A DNA stretch of 64,000 nucleotides from Mesotaenium endlicherianum (taxonomy: Eukaryota > Streptophyta > Zygnematophyceae > Zygnematales > Mesotaeniaceae): positions 100,302-164,301 of the forward strand of contig WELA01002258.1 of the NCBI GenBank assembly GCA_009602735.1, in the 5' to 3' direction. Every line of letters begins with the position of its first letter. The first letter of the stretch is position 1. Below the pieces are notes generated by a model. That model was not told where the DNA came from, did not search any database, and saw nothing but the letters and a program-made list of their open reading frames with translations. Below, piece by piece: positions 30,591 to 42,031 of the stretch. Position numbers and translations under genes: made by a program.

Positions 30591-32220
30591 AGCTCAGGTG
30601 GGCTGCTTCTCCGACGAACAGCTTCCCCTTTTCAGGTCGAATTCCCCGCTAAAAACCTTCAAAATCGTCGCTGCCCCTCCTGCCTCCTTTCACTCGCCAT
30701 GCTGCCCACTCGACTAATGCAAGTGTTGGCACCTCTCGCTCTCCAGCGGACGGCCTACACCACGAGCTGCGACGAGGAATTGAACAATTTTACCAAAATT
30801 GTTCAAGAGCGTGCGTCCAGCCATGGCACGAAACGCATTGTGGTCAATCTTGGTCGTTACAAGCACGAGAGACATTTAACCGGGGACTGCCGTCAGGACC
30901 CGTCACGTGTCCCGACGGGAGAAAACGTGCAAGCGTGTGGCAAAGTACATAAACCGACGTCTGCTCAAGCGTGGGAAGTAAACGTTTCCGGTTACTATGC
31001 AACCAAGCATGAACAATTCAACAAGAGCATGCAACTTCCATATCATTGGGCTTTACCAAACATTTAAGTAACAAAAATGAGATTATCATACACAATCTTA
31101 AGACAGGGGCACAATTGACCAAAGCTTGTTGTGGTCATGGTTAAAGGAGGCATTGTCAAATATTTACCAATTATTGAATATGAAGGTACTTGCGATGAGG
31201 ACAGTCTTTGGACAATGCAAAAGACATCAGCACATAGCTTTTATTCCATACCATAAATTGATATTTATTATTTCAATTCATGATTGAAGCCACCAAAAGG
31301 GCCAATTCACTTTGCCGACTCGTAATATTGCTCATCCAAATGCTCCTTCTAAGATTAAAATTGGAAAGACGATACAAAAATTGCAAAAAAAAAATAAAAT
31401 CACATATTTTATCAATATTGACACCATTCGCCACCATTCGCGCTTTCATTGACGTTCATCAACATGTATCTTGATCCTAGTTTTAAAAAAATCACGCATC
31501 GGCCAAACTTGCCGTACCAATATTCTGTATCGCATACATATACGCATGAACATTAAACTTGAAAAATAGTGGTCCGTTCTATCCGTTTAATACCAAAATA
31601 AGATTTTCTCTTGTACAGGCTGATGGTTGACATACTTCCTTTTTTGACCATCTATTATTGACGCGCTCGTCATGCTCTACCTAACGTGATCTGTTTCAAA
31701 CTTTTTAAAAGTCACAGTCGCAAACAACTTTCTAACAATTTCACACGCTTGGCGTATTTTGGCGTATTTTACGTACATTTTTGGCACAACCATATATACT
31801 TATCCGTACTTATCTCGTGTCGATTGCATCCATATTTTTACATTACGATCTCGATGGAGGTCATTTAAAACGATATGAACTCAAAGGGTGAATAGAAGAC
31901 TCAAACTTATCATATTTGCCTTAACGATAGTGGCAAAATACGTGAGGTGCTTCATTCTACAAATCACCACTTAAAAAATACCACAAATAATACAATTTGC
32001 CAATATCCACTAAACCACTTTTTGCCAATCACATAAAACATAGAGAGCTTACAATACGTTAGAGTACAATGATCAACATATAGAAAGAGAATATAAAGTT
32101 ATTCGCAATCATACATTCTTTACTCGATTGCAAACTTGCATTCCATACGGAAAATTAATTGAACAAACAAGAGATACATAAGAAAGAAAGTTCACATCCC
32201 CATCACACACTCTCCCTCTC
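30591..32220 (+). repeat. Unit A, first arm of the inverted repeat
   Basis: It matches 39023-40675 directly and 37863-39022 and 57160-58414 as inverted copies. Marker blocks shared by the arms include AGCTCAGGTGGGCTGC at the tip, the ORF start ATGCTGCCCACTCGA, GGTCGTTACAAGCACGAGAG, and CACATCCCCATCACACACTC just before the CT-rich tract. Confidence 0.75.
30699..31067 (+). CDS. Short ORF in the inverted-repeat arm, 122 codons, unknown
   Basis: The translation starts MLPTRLMQVLAPLALQRTAY, a stretch that could be a mitochondrial-type presequence (Arg, Leu, Ala, no acidic residues), followed by KIVQERASSHGTKRIVVN, LGRYKHERHLTGDCRQDPSR and VPTGENVQACGKVHKP. Four versions exist, one per arm (see 39142, 38836 and 57929), and they differ by many amino-acid replacements. 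I do not recognise a family. Upstream is TTTTCAG, an acceptor-like site, so it may be a captured host exon and not an element gene. Whether it is translated is unknown. Confidence 0.35.
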   Translation: MLPTRLMQVLAPLALQRTAYTTSCDEELNNFTKIVQERASSHGTKRIVVNLGRYKHERHLTGDCRQDPSRVPTGENVQACGKVHKPTSAQAWEVNVSGYYATKHEQFNKSMQLPYHWALPNI

Positions 32221-32972
32221 CCTTCTTGCCCCCCCNNNNNNNNNNNNNNNNNNNNNNNNNNNNNNNNNNNNNNNNNNNNNNNNNNNNNNNNNNNNNNNNN
32301 NNNNNNNNNNNNNNNNNNNNNNNNNNNNNNNNNNNNNNNNNNNNNNNNNNNNNNNNNNNNNNNNNNNNNNNNNNNNNNNNNNNNNNNNNNNNNNNNNNNN
32401 NNNNNNNNNNNNNNNNNNNNNNNNNNNNNNNNNNNNNNNNNNNNNNNNNNNNNNNNNNNNNNNNNNNNNNNNNNNNNNNNNNNNNNNNNNNNNNNNNNNN
32501 NNNNNNNNNNNNNNNNNNNNNNNNNNNNNNNNNNNNNNNNNNNNNNNNNNNNNNNNNNNNNNNNNNNNNNNNNNNNNNNNNNNNNNNNNNNNNNNNNNNN
32601 NNNNNNNNNNNNNNNNNNNNNNNNNNNNNNNNNNNNNNNNNNNNNNNNNNNNNNNNNNNNNNNNNNNNNNNNNNNNNNNNNNNNNNNNNNNNNNNNNNNN
32701 NNNNNNNNNNNNNNNNNNNNNNNNNNNNNNNNNNNNNNNNNNNNNNNNNNNNNNNNNNNNNNNNNNNNNNNNNNNNNNNNNNNNNNNNNNNNNNNNNNNN
32801 NNNNNNNNNNNNNNNNNNNNNNNNNNNNNNNNNNNNNNNNNNNNNNNNNNNNNNNNNNNNNNNNNNNNNNNNNNNNNNNNNNNNNNNNNNNNNNNNNNNN
32901 NNNNNNNNNNNNNNNNNNNNCCCCCCCCCCCAAGAGAGGAAGGGGGGGAGGAAGGGGGGGGGAGGGAAAGTG
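32221..32972. repeat. CT/C-rich simple repeat with a 685-N assembly gap
   Basis: N from 32236 to 32920, bordered by CCCCCC on both sides and G/A-rich DNA after it. By comparison with 40672-40900 the gap sits in the (CT)n microsatellite at the inner end of the arm. Frames crossing the N run are artefacts. Confidence 0.85.
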
Positions 32973-33757
32973 AATGACGGGCATTTAAATTGTTTTTTTA
33001 TGTATTTCTTGTGTGTTAATCTTGTTTGTTAAGCTCTACAACAGCCTTGGACTACAACAGCCTAGCAAAACTTTTGCCTTCGCATTATGGTTCGCGCGTT
33101 CGAAGCGCTAGACATCACCTACTCGCTTAGCGCAAGTAATCTGCAGGTTATATGGGGCTTCTCGAGCTCTTATGCTCTCGGAGCTAGCTAGGAGAAGAAC
33201 ACTAACTATAACTCTCGTAAAGGTTGATCACACGTTTATTGTTGACTAGCAAATCCCTGATGTACAATTGGAATTGATATAACTATAGCATTAATCTTGA
33301 GAAGACGCTCGAAACCTCTCATTGTTGCTGGGTGGGGCGGGTCATTGAATCTGGGTTGCTATCAATATGCATGAATTCATGTTTGATTTTAGTGGTTCGT
33401 GGCTGCTGCCGCTGCGAGGTCGTAAGCCAGGACCTCTACCCTTGGAAACTCACTTGTTTGTGCTTACCTTTTAGTCTCTTCTTTGATGTTCTGGAGCTTG
33501 CTTAGCTTCAAACGATTTGATGTTGATTGCGCTTGATAAAAGACAATTCTATGCAACAACCACGGACTCTAGTGTTAGACAATGGACATGGAGGCTGGAG
33601 TGCACAAATTAGAAATTGCAATTATATTGAAACTCTTACCCAAGCAGTCATCATTTCCTTTGCGTCCTCCTTTCATGGCCCAGGTAGTACGCTTTCCTCA
33701 TGATCAACCATGAGGTTTAGGGTGGCTGTCAAGACACCCTATTAGTCAATTACCTCT
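32973..33757 (+). other. Interior of unit A, shared with unit B
   Basis: Directly repeated at about 40880-41322 and 42032-42390 in unit B, where a solo LTR splits it. It contains no ORF of note. Single-copy features or RNA genes were not recognised. Confidence 0.5.
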
Positions 33758-34816
33758 TGTAATGACTCAATGTATTGTCTTACATATTGATTGGAGTTTA
33801 ATATTATAGTTATTATGTTTCATCCGTTGAACTGTTGTTTATTTTCAGTCGACTGAACTTTGGGTAATATTTAGTCAAGAGTAGCACGCTGAATTCCAGT
33901 TACATCAGCTTATCAACATATTCTTTGACAACCAGCTGACAGCCTTAAGCAAAATTAGCGAGTGGCCAAACACTGCATCTGTTGTCATATGCTAGATGAA
34001 TGTCCAGATGAAGTTTGAGATGGATGGCGATTCGGCTCCATGGGAGATTGATGTGGATTTGGTTAGCTGATGTCCTACCGACGAGGTCAAGTCTCGGGTA
34101 AATGGGGCCATCGCACTTGCGATTGAACAGTAAACTCATTCCATGTACAAATGCTAGGATTGCTATCGAGTTTCGCATCAATAACCAAAGCCAGTTTTTC
34201 GTACAGACTACTAAAACTATATCTGAATTGAAGGCTGCAAGCTGTTACTACCCTAATTATGGAATACGTATTTGGAGAATTCGTAAAACAAATACGCATT
34301 GCGAGTTTACGTGTAAAAATGAAATCATGTGTGTATTACGTTTTTCCAAGGTTCTCGGAAAAATTGGCAGGGCTGTTAACTTTCAAATTGCTTAGAAACT
34401 TCGAGCGCGATTGGTCGCAAATGGTAGAGGACTCAGTTTGCTATGATATAAAGGTGGTGAAAGTAAAAAATTCATTGTTACATATTCAAATCGCCAAATT
34501 TTCATTTTCACCTTGTCGAGACGCGTATTTTGCGTATTTTAAAAATACGGGGAAATACGTGGTGTTTTACGTCACTCTCGGACCAATACGCGCGAATCCC
34601 ATAACTAGGGTAACTACAAATTGCTTACTAACTTTGCTTGTGCATTAGTTCGCCCAATTGTTTACTTGATGCTCGTTACTTGCATTTGACTGGTGAAAGT
34701 TACTTGCGCCAGTTGTGTGGTATATTGCTCATAAGTTTACCAAAAACAACCCTGAAGATTACTTCTTGTTATAAACATCTTTCATTAATTGAATTGTTTT
34801 TAAGTAAGTCATTTCA
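33758..34816 (+). mobile_element. Old diverged solo LTR of the chromovirus group, containing a MITE
   Basis: It starts TGTAATGACTCAATG and ends AAGTAAGTCATTTCA, with LTR-typical blocks between (TTCTTTGACAACCAGCTGAC, AACAGTAAACTCATTCCATG). Possible target duplication CCTCT/CCTTT. It is strongly diverged from the E3 LTR, so much older. Unit B keeps only its end part (about 42390-42530). The MITE at 34251 accounts for its extra length. Confidence 0.65.
34251..34610. mobile_element. 360-bp MITE with CCCTAATTATGG ends and TA duplication
   Basis: The left end CCCTAATTATGG and right end CCATAACTAGGG are inverted repeats with one mismatch over 12 bp, flanked by TA on both sides. Length 360 bp, AT-rich, with several internal AATACG/CGTATT palindromic words and no coding capacity. 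The TA duplication suggests mobilisation by a Tc1/mariner-type transposase. It is absent from the homologous place in unit B. Confidence 0.65.
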
Positions 34817-35655
34817 CCTTTATGTCGACCTCGATGAAATCGGCATAGACAAAAGCATCAGACTTAAACTATGAGTAGGTTGGTGATGCATGTAGTATAA
34901 TATGTTACATATATGATTTGACTATGTCTTAGGCGATTGACGAATCAATTTGACAATTTTGGTTTGCCTTGATCCTAGCAATGTGGTTAATTCTCAAGTA
35001 GGCAATGCCATTGTTTTGCTGTTGAATAGTAAATAAATTCCACGTACATAACTTTCAAGAAACCGTCTCTCCTCCAAGAAGCTCCCACTTGTGTTCAAAC
35101 ATCCTTTTTTTAAAGCTTATATATTAAATTTTTCCAAGTACTTATCTATCTGTTACACTACACCAAACGTTCACAGATAGCACACTCAAATGACCTTCTC
35201 AAAGTACTCCTTGCAGATGAAGTAACCTATGACTTTGCTTACCACTTGCGTAATTCTTTAAGTGACTGGAAATCGACCAAGAAGACGTCGGATTGCTTTG
35301 CACTGATAAGCGTGTCATCTACATGCATACGCACGCTATAGTCCCTTATACTAATCACTTTAAATTGAGGGAGCTATGCAACCCATTGATTGATGTAACT
35401 ATCCATATATATTTGCTAATCATGGAAATCTACATACAACGGGTGGGTAAAAACCATCTCTAATAAGAGGAATAGCCCACATCTTATGACCTGTACATGT
35501 GAAAAGAATACTGGAAGTTTAGACTGGACGCTACTGGGCAGCTGTACAATCAATCACAAAGTGAATAATACGCTATGAAACCTAGGACTAGGAGCACGGA
35601 TAAGCAAGCTACGACTAAGACAAGTGAGCTTTATTGAATTGATATTATTGATAGT
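34817..35655 (+). other. Interior of unit A, AT-rich, shared with unit B
   Basis: It matches about 42532-43282. It contains a diverged end of the 411-bp LTR family near 35045-35165 (TTTCAAGAAACC, CACTTGTGTTC, CTATCTGTTACA). No gene seen. Confidence 0.5.
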
Positions 35656-36569
35656 GTAAATTCATGTAAATATAATAATTTATTAAAGTTTAATTAGCTA
35701 AAATTTAAGTAATAGTAAGTCTGTTGGACTTTTAGAAATGTTGAATCTCTTGGATGGGTAGGACAGAGGATGGAGAAGTAGGAATCGTGAGGAACCCGGT
35801 AGGACAGAGCGCTTTGGTAGGAGTTTTGGCCCGCAAAAACAATCACTATTCCAAGCACGCGGAAGAGGGCCTCATAAATTCTAGTTGGATCCTCGAAAAA
35901 GTCAACATGCGAATAAAAAAAGTCCTACCCAATCCGGGAATCCATGCAGTATAACGACTCAGCCAAGAGCAGCAGTCTAGTATTGGTCAGCTATTGGCTG
36001 AAGTCTACTATTGATCAGCTTGCTGACACATTCTTTGACTGTCGTACTCGGTATTAGTGAACTGCCTAGTTGTGCATCTAAGAGTGATATGCTAGATGAG
36101 TGGCTAGATGACACCCTTGGGGTGGATGGCGATGCGGGACGATGGCAGATTGCTATGGCTTTAGTTGACCGAGGTCCTACCGACGTGGTTAACTCCCGAT
36201 TAGGCGATGCCATCGCACTTGCCGTTAAACAGTAAACTCATTCCATGTACATAGGTTAGGTCATGCTCTCGAGTTCGGCATTAAAAAACGAGGCCAACTC
36301 TCTTGCACCGCTTACTGGGACTTGGGAGAGATTCGAATCCAAGGCAAGAAGCCATTGATACGACTGTCTTCTAACCTTGCTTATGTGGGAATTTACTGAT
36401 TGCATGATTGATGCTCGTTTACTTGCATTCGGTCGGTGAGTATTGTAAAGCTAGTTGTGGAGCCTTAAGCTGATCACTAAGTAAGCAGGACACACCCTAA
36501 AGATTACTTGTTGATATAAAGATCTTTAATTTTGTTGTTAATCGCCTATTGGTAAGTCGATTCCTTTCA
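35656..36569 (+). mobile_element. Old diverged solo LTR of the chromovirus group
   Basis: It starts near TGTAAATTCATG and ends GTCGATTCCTTTCA, with the blocks CAGCTTGCTGACACATTCTTTG and AACAGTAAACTCATTCCATG typical of the E3 LTR. About 200 bp near 35750-35950 have no counterpart in E3. A copy lies at the same relative place in unit B (54478-55296), so the insertion predates the doubling of the unit. Confidence 0.65.
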
Positions 36570-37120
36570 TGAGTTAATAATGTGAGAAGAATGTCCTTAG
36601 GTGGGTTAGCGATGTTATGGCGGGCTTCGGGTCTGAGAGACTACCTACGAACGGATCCGTCGCGAATGAGGCTATTGTGACGCCTCACTAGAAAGAGTGA
36701 GGTAGCAAACAAGCACGATCGCATAAGGAGGCCGTGAATAAGGTCTCAAGGAAAGTCATTATTGAATATAGAAGCATGAATTGACACACAAACGCTAACA
36801 CATTAAAAGTGTTACTTCGCTACCTAAATAGCATGGCCACGGTCCAGCCCAACGCAAACATGGAAACAAACAAACCTACCTAATTGAGTGACACGCTAAT
36901 GCATCATATCAACAAAGGGTGACTCACTGACTAGAAATGTAATGATCGACATAAATTGAATTGGGACGTGCAAACCGATACGACCACTCCACTCTTACAA
37001 ATGAACTCGTACACTCCCTAAACCCCTAGCAATCTCGTGGGCATACCCGGCGGGATTGCCTAAAGTACATAACGTCCAAGTAATGGGCGACTCCAGCTCC
37101 CATTTGGTACCAGCGCCAAG
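36570..37120 (+). other. Interior of unit A between LTR remnants
   Basis: It matches about 55297-55830 of unit B. No ORF, RNA gene or transposon end recognised. Confidence 0.45.
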
Positions 37121-37531
37121 TGTGAATAGATACTTCAGTGACTTGGTTCATGTCCTTTGAACCTTCTGAGGCATTTTCGAAGTTAGAGGAAGGACCTAGA
37201 AAAACTCCATGTGGAAAAAGTCAAATGTGCCATTTTTAGGTCAAAAGGACATGTGTACATTATTCTAGAAAGAGGTGGCAAGTTTTGGGATGTGTTGGGT
37301 GCCAACACATCAACATGCACATTCCTAAAAATTATTTATGTAGCAAGTATATAAACAAGAGCTAGAACGTAGAGACATTCCAGAATTACTCTTGTACGTG
37401 CCAAATTCCAGAAATACATTAACTTTCAAGAAGTCATCTCTCTATCAAGAAGCTACCACTTGTGTTCGAAGATCCTTGTCTTGAATAGATAAAGTATTCT
37501 ATTTTACTAAGTACTTTATCTATCTGTTTCA
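37121..37531 (+). repeat. 411-bp solo-LTR-like block (TGTGAATAG to CTGTTTCA)
   Basis: TG...CA ends and a TATATAAAC box near 37350 suggest a small LTR. The same block occurs in unit B at 55886-56297 in the opposite orientation. Its last 120 bp are related to pieces at 35045 and 42765. No target duplication is visible. Confidence 0.55.
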
Positions 37532-37759
37532 GTACAGAAGGTGAGGGGAATGGGCTGAATCAAGGCAGAACCTCACAGCTGCTCAACAGCAAAACCTCGT
37601 GAGCGATAGGTCCACGTTTTTGCTGTAGCCGTTTGTGAGCTAGGTCGTCCTCACCTACCACCCTAACCCGACTACCACTGACCTATCAGCACTTACCACC
37701 ATTGACCACTCTGACCAGAAACACACACAGAGAGGACCTGACAGCATCAAGTACGACAA

Positions 37760-37761
37760 AG

Positions 37762-37834
<73 letters not shown>

Positions 37835-37835
37835 N

Positions 37836-37862
<27 letters not shown>
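37760..37862. repeat. (GA)n microsatellite with one N
   Basis: About 50 GA units with an undetermined base at 37835. It marks the inner end of the inverted arm of unit A. Confidence 0.95.
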
Positions 37863-37867
<5 letters not shown>

Positions 37868-39022
37868 GGAAGAGGGAAAGTGTGTGACGGGGATGTGAAC
37901 ACAATTCTGTATGGGTTTTTTTTGTGTTTTTGTATTCATTGCGAGTTTGCAAGTGAGTTGAGAATGCATGGTCACGAATAAGTTTCGTTTTCTAATTCAT
38001 ATGTTGATATTTGTACCTTAACATAAAATAAGCTCTCTATGTTTTCTATAATTGGGAGAAAGTGGTGTAATTAATATTGACGATTCATATTTTGTGAAAT
38101 GTGGTGATTTGTAAAATGAATCACATCACATATTTTGCCATTATAGTAGAGGATAATGTGATTTTGGGTGATCCATTCACCAGTTTGAGTTGATTGTCGT
38201 TTTGGACAACCTGAACTGAGATATATGTTGATGAACGTCGATGAAATTGCAAATGGTGGCGTCAATATTAACAGAATACGTAATTTATATTTTTTTTACA
38301 ATTCTTGTAGTATCTTTCGAAGCTTAAACATAAAAAGTGCATTTGGATAATCAATGTTATGGGTTGGCAAAGTAAAGTGGCCCTTTTGGTGGCTTCAACA
38401 ATTAACCGAGATATTAAATATCTGTTCATAGTATGGAAGAAAGTCTTAGGTGCTGATGTCCTTTCCAGTGTCTAATTAGTGTTCTCTCCGCAAGTACTAG
38501 GATCTTTAACAATTGGAAATTTTTTGGCATCGCCTCCTTCAACAATGACCACAAGTAGTTTTGGTCAATTATGCTCCTGCCTTAGATTGAGTATGATAAT
38601 CTCTTTTTTATATCATTTTTCAGTACATTGATATGGAAGGTTTATATGCACTGTTATAAAATTCATGCTTGGTTGCATATTAATAGGAAATTTGTAATTT
38701 CCACGCTTGAGCGGACGTCAATCTCTGGACTTTGCTACACGCTTCAGATGATGTGTAACGCACTTGCACGTTTTCTCCCGTCGGGACACCTAACGGGTCC
38801 TGACGGCAGTCCCCGGTTAATTGTCTCTCGTGCTTTTAACGACCACAATTGACCTTGATGCCTTTCGTGCCACGGCTGGACGCACGTTTTTGAACAATTT
38901 TGGTCAAATCGATCAATTGCTCGTAGCAGCTCGTGGTGTAAGCCGTCCCCTGGAGAGCAAGAGGTGCGAACGCTTGCATGAGTCGAGTGGGCAGCATGGC
39001 GAGTGGAAGGAGGCAGGAGGGC
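37863..39022 (-). repeat. Unit A, second (inverted) arm
   Basis: Reverse complement of the first arm, from AAAGTGTGTGACGGGGATGTG next to the GA tract to the ORF start and a shortened tip. It abuts the first arm of unit B, so that 37.8-40.9 kb is a large near-palindrome centred near 39045. Confidence 0.75.
38836..38997 (-). pseudogene. Arm ORF, short version of 53 codons
   Basis: It starts MLPTRLMQAFAPLALQGTAY and continues TTSCYEQLIDLTKIVQKRAS, SRGTKGIKVNCGR before a TAA where the other arms read TAC (GRYKHER). So in this arm the ORF is cut to less than half by one substitution. It is a version of 30699-31067. Confidence 0.4.
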
Positions 39023-40675
39023 AGCTCAGGTGGGCTGCATTTCTGACGAACCGCTTCCCTTTTTCAGGTCGAATCCCCCGCTAAAAACCTTCAAAATCGT
39101 TGTTGCCCCTCCTACCTCCTTCCCAGCTCCTTCCACTCGCCATGCTGCCCACTCGATTCATGAAAGCGTTCGCAACTCTCGCTCTCCAGCGGACGGCTTA
39201 CACCACGAGCTGCTACGAGCAATTGACCGATTTGACCAAAATTGTTCAAAAGCGTGCGTCCAGCCGTGGCACGAAAGGCATCGAGGTCTATCTTGGTCGT
39301 TACAAGCACGAGAGACATTTAACCGGGAACTGCCGTCAGGACCCGTCACGTGTCCCGACGGGAGAAAACGTGCAAGCGTGTGGCAAAGTACATGAACCGA
39401 CGTCTGCCCAAGCGTGGGAAGTATACATTTCCGCATGAACAATTCAACAAGAGCATGCAACTTCCATATCATTGGGCTTTCCCAAACATTTAAGAAATAC
39501 AAATGAGATTATCATACACAATCTTAAGACAGGGGCACAATTGACCAGAGCTTGTTGTGGTCATGGTTAAAGGAGGCAATGTCAAATTTTTACCAGTTAT
39601 TGAATATGAAGGTACTTGCGATGAGGACAGTAATTGGACAATGCAAGGGACATCAGCACGTAATTTTTTTTCCATACCATGAATTGATATTTATTACTTC
39701 AATTCATGATTGAAGCCACCAAAAGGGCCAATTCACTTTGCCGACTCGTAATATTGCTCCTCCAAATGCTCCTTCTAAGATTAAAATGGGAAAGAAGATA
39801 CAAAAATTGCAAAAAAATAACAAATCACATATTTTGTCAATATTGACACCATTCGCCACCATTCGCGCTTTCATTGACGTTCATCAACATGTATCTCGAT
39901 CCTAGTTTTAAAATACTCACGCATCGACCTAACTTGCCGTACCAATATTCTGTATCGCATACATATACGTATCAAATTTAAACTTGAAAAATAGTGGTCC
40001 GTTCTATCCGTTTAATACCAAAATAAGATTTTCTCTTGTACAGGCTGATGGTTGACATACGTTCTTTTTGACCATCTGTTCTTGACGCGCTTGTCATGCT
40101 CTACCTAGCCTGATCTCTAAAATTAACAATTTGAAACTTTCCAAAAGTTACAGCTGCAAACAACTTTTTAACAATTTCACACGCTTGGCGTATTTTGGCG
40201 TATTTTACGTACAGTTTTAGCACAACCATGTATACTCATCCATACTTATCCTGTATAGGTCGTATCCATATATTAAAATTACAATCTCAATGGAGGTCAT
40301 TTAAAACAATATCAACTCAAAGTGGTGAATAGATGACTCAAACTTATGACATTAGCCTCTACTATAGTGGCAAAGTATGTGAGGTGCTTCATTCCACTCA
40401 TCACCACCTAATAAACACCACAAAAAATACGATTCGCCAATATCCACTAAATCACTTTTTGCCAATCACATAAAACATAGAGAGCTTAATAAATGCTAGA
40501 TTACAATGATCTACATATTAAAAAGAGAATGAAAGATATTCGCCATCATACATTCTCAACCCGATTGCAAACTTGCATTATGTACAAAAAAACTACTAGA
40601 ACACACAAAAGATACATTAAAAAAAACTGTCCACATCCCCATCACACACTCTCCCTCTCCCATCCTGCCCCCTCT
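39023..40675 (+). repeat. Unit B, first arm of the inverted repeat
   Basis: Direct match of 30591-32220, starting AGCTCAGGTGGGCTGC at the A/B junction. It is immediately preceded by its own inverted counterpart in unit A. It ends at the CT-rich microsatellite. Confidence 0.75.
39142..39438 (+). CDS. Arm ORF, 98-codon version
   Basis: MLPTRFMKAFATLALQRTAY, then KIVQKRASSRGTKGIEVY, LGRYKHERHLTGNCRQDPSR and VPTGENVQACGKVHEP. It is about 80% identical to the 30699 version by eye, and shorter at the end because the arm sequence after EVYIS differs. Function unknown; possibly a captured host exon. Confidence 0.35.
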   Translation: MLPTRFMKAFATLALQRTAYTTSCYEQLTDLTKIVQKRASSRGTKGIEVYLGRYKHERHLTGNCRQDPSRVPTGENVQACGKVHEPTSAQAWEVYISA

Positions 40676-40676
40676 A

Positions 40677-40729
<53 letters not shown>

Positions 40730-40798
40730 ATATCTTCTCTCTCTCTCTATCTATCTTCTCTCTCTCTCTCTCTCTATATATATATAGATATATATATA

Positions 40799-40850
<52 letters not shown>

Positions 40851-40900
40851 CCCCAAGAGAGGAGGGGGGGGAGGAGGGGGGGGGAGGGAAAGTGAATGAC
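40672..40900. repeat. (CT)n / (TA)n compound microsatellite and G-rich run
   Basis: Long CT runs interrupted by TATATATAGATATATATA, then CCCCCC and a G/A-rich stretch. It marks the inner end of the unit B first arm. Ser/Leu-repeat reading frames here are artefacts of the repeat. Confidence 0.9.
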
Positions 40901-41322
40901 GAGTATTTGATAACTATTTTTTATGTATTTCTTGTGTGTTAATCTTGTTTGATAAGCTCTACACCAGCCTTGGACCATCCTAGCAAAACTTGTGCCTTCG
41001 CACTATGGTGCGCGCGTTTGAAGCGTTCGACGTCACCTTCTCGCTAGCATACGTTTTCTGCAGGCTATATGCGGCTTCTCAAGCTCTTACGCTCTCAGAG
41101 CTAGCTTGGATAAGAACACTAACTATAAATCTTGTAATGTTTGATCACACGTTTACTTCTGTTGACTAGCAAATCCTTGATGTACAATTGGAATTGGTAT
41201 AGTTATAGCATTAATCTTTAAGAAGACGCTCGGAAGCTCTCATTGTTGCAGGGTGGGCCGGGTTATTGAATGTGGGTTTCCATCAGTATGCATGAGTTTA
41301 TGTATAATTTTAGTGGGTCGTG

Positions 41323-42031
41323 TGCGATGAATCAGTATATTGGTAGATATAATATTCATTTAAATATAATTGCTAGTTAAATTCACCCAGGTGAACTTTA
41401 GTTAATAGTTAGTCTGCTGGAAATATTAACATTATCTGTCTAATGACTCAGCCGGGAGAAGCAGGCTAAAGTCAACTTAGGTCAGCTTGCTGACACATTC
41501 TTTGATAGCCAGCTGACTTAAGTACTCGGTAGCAGCAAACCGCCTAGATATGCATCTAAGTGTGGTATGCTTGATGAATGGCCGAATGACATCCTTAGGA
41601 TGGATGGCAATTCGGGACGATGGAAGATGGGGGTGGATTTGGTTAACCGAGGTCCTACCAACGTGGTTACCTCCCGGGTAGGCGGTGCCATCGCACTTGC
41701 CATTGAACAGTAAAATCATTCCATGTACATAGGCTAGGTATTGCTCTTGAGTTCGGCATTTGGAAACTCTCTTGGACAGCTTACTGAGAGGTATCTGAAT
41801 CCAAGGCAAGAAGCCATTGATATGCACTGTCTTCTAGCCTTGCTTATGTATGAGTTTTCGATTGCATTATTGATGCTAGATTACTTGCATTTGACTTGCG
41901 AATATTGCCCACTGCTAGTGTGTTGTCTATTGCCGTTTAATCAATTAACAGAAACTACCATAAAGATTACTCGCTAATATAAAGATTTTTATTAATTGCT
42001 AATCGCCTATTTGGTAAGTCAATTCATTTCA
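41323..42031 (+). mobile_element. Solo LTR of the E3 family, present only in unit B
   Basis: 709 bp, TGCGATGAATCAGTATATTG to AATTCATTTCA, flanked by the 5-bp duplication TCGTG (41318-41322 and 42032-42036). The corresponding site in unit A (near 33400) is empty, so this insertion came after the units arose, or was lost cleanly from A. Confidence 0.88.

Larger units (their letters stand above)
30591..39022. mobile_element. Unit A of a long-inverted-repeat element
   Basis: Unit A is bounded by a right-facing arm (30591 to about 32235, reaching a sequence gap) and the inverted arm (about 37760-39022). The arms begin AGCTCAGGTGGGCTGC and carry the same sequence in opposite orientation, ending inside in (CT)n or (GA)n tracts. 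The interior (about 33-37.7 kb) is AT-rich, without a recognisable transposase, and holds old solo LTRs and a MITE. Unit B at 39023 repeats it head to tail. The inner end of the last arm is shortened at the junction. The element class is not recognised; long arms carrying gene-like sequence recall Mutator-type or foldback elements, but no 9-bp duplication was found. Confidence 0.65.

Noticed and set aside
32109-32984. Long open frames across N 32236-32920
   Set aside because: They are open only because N codons are not read as stops.
40493-40942. Ser/Leu-repeat frames at 40.5-40.9, 37.7-37.9 and 56.4-57.3 kb
   Set aside because: Translations of (CT)n/(GA)n microsatellites, with no coding signal in the flanks.
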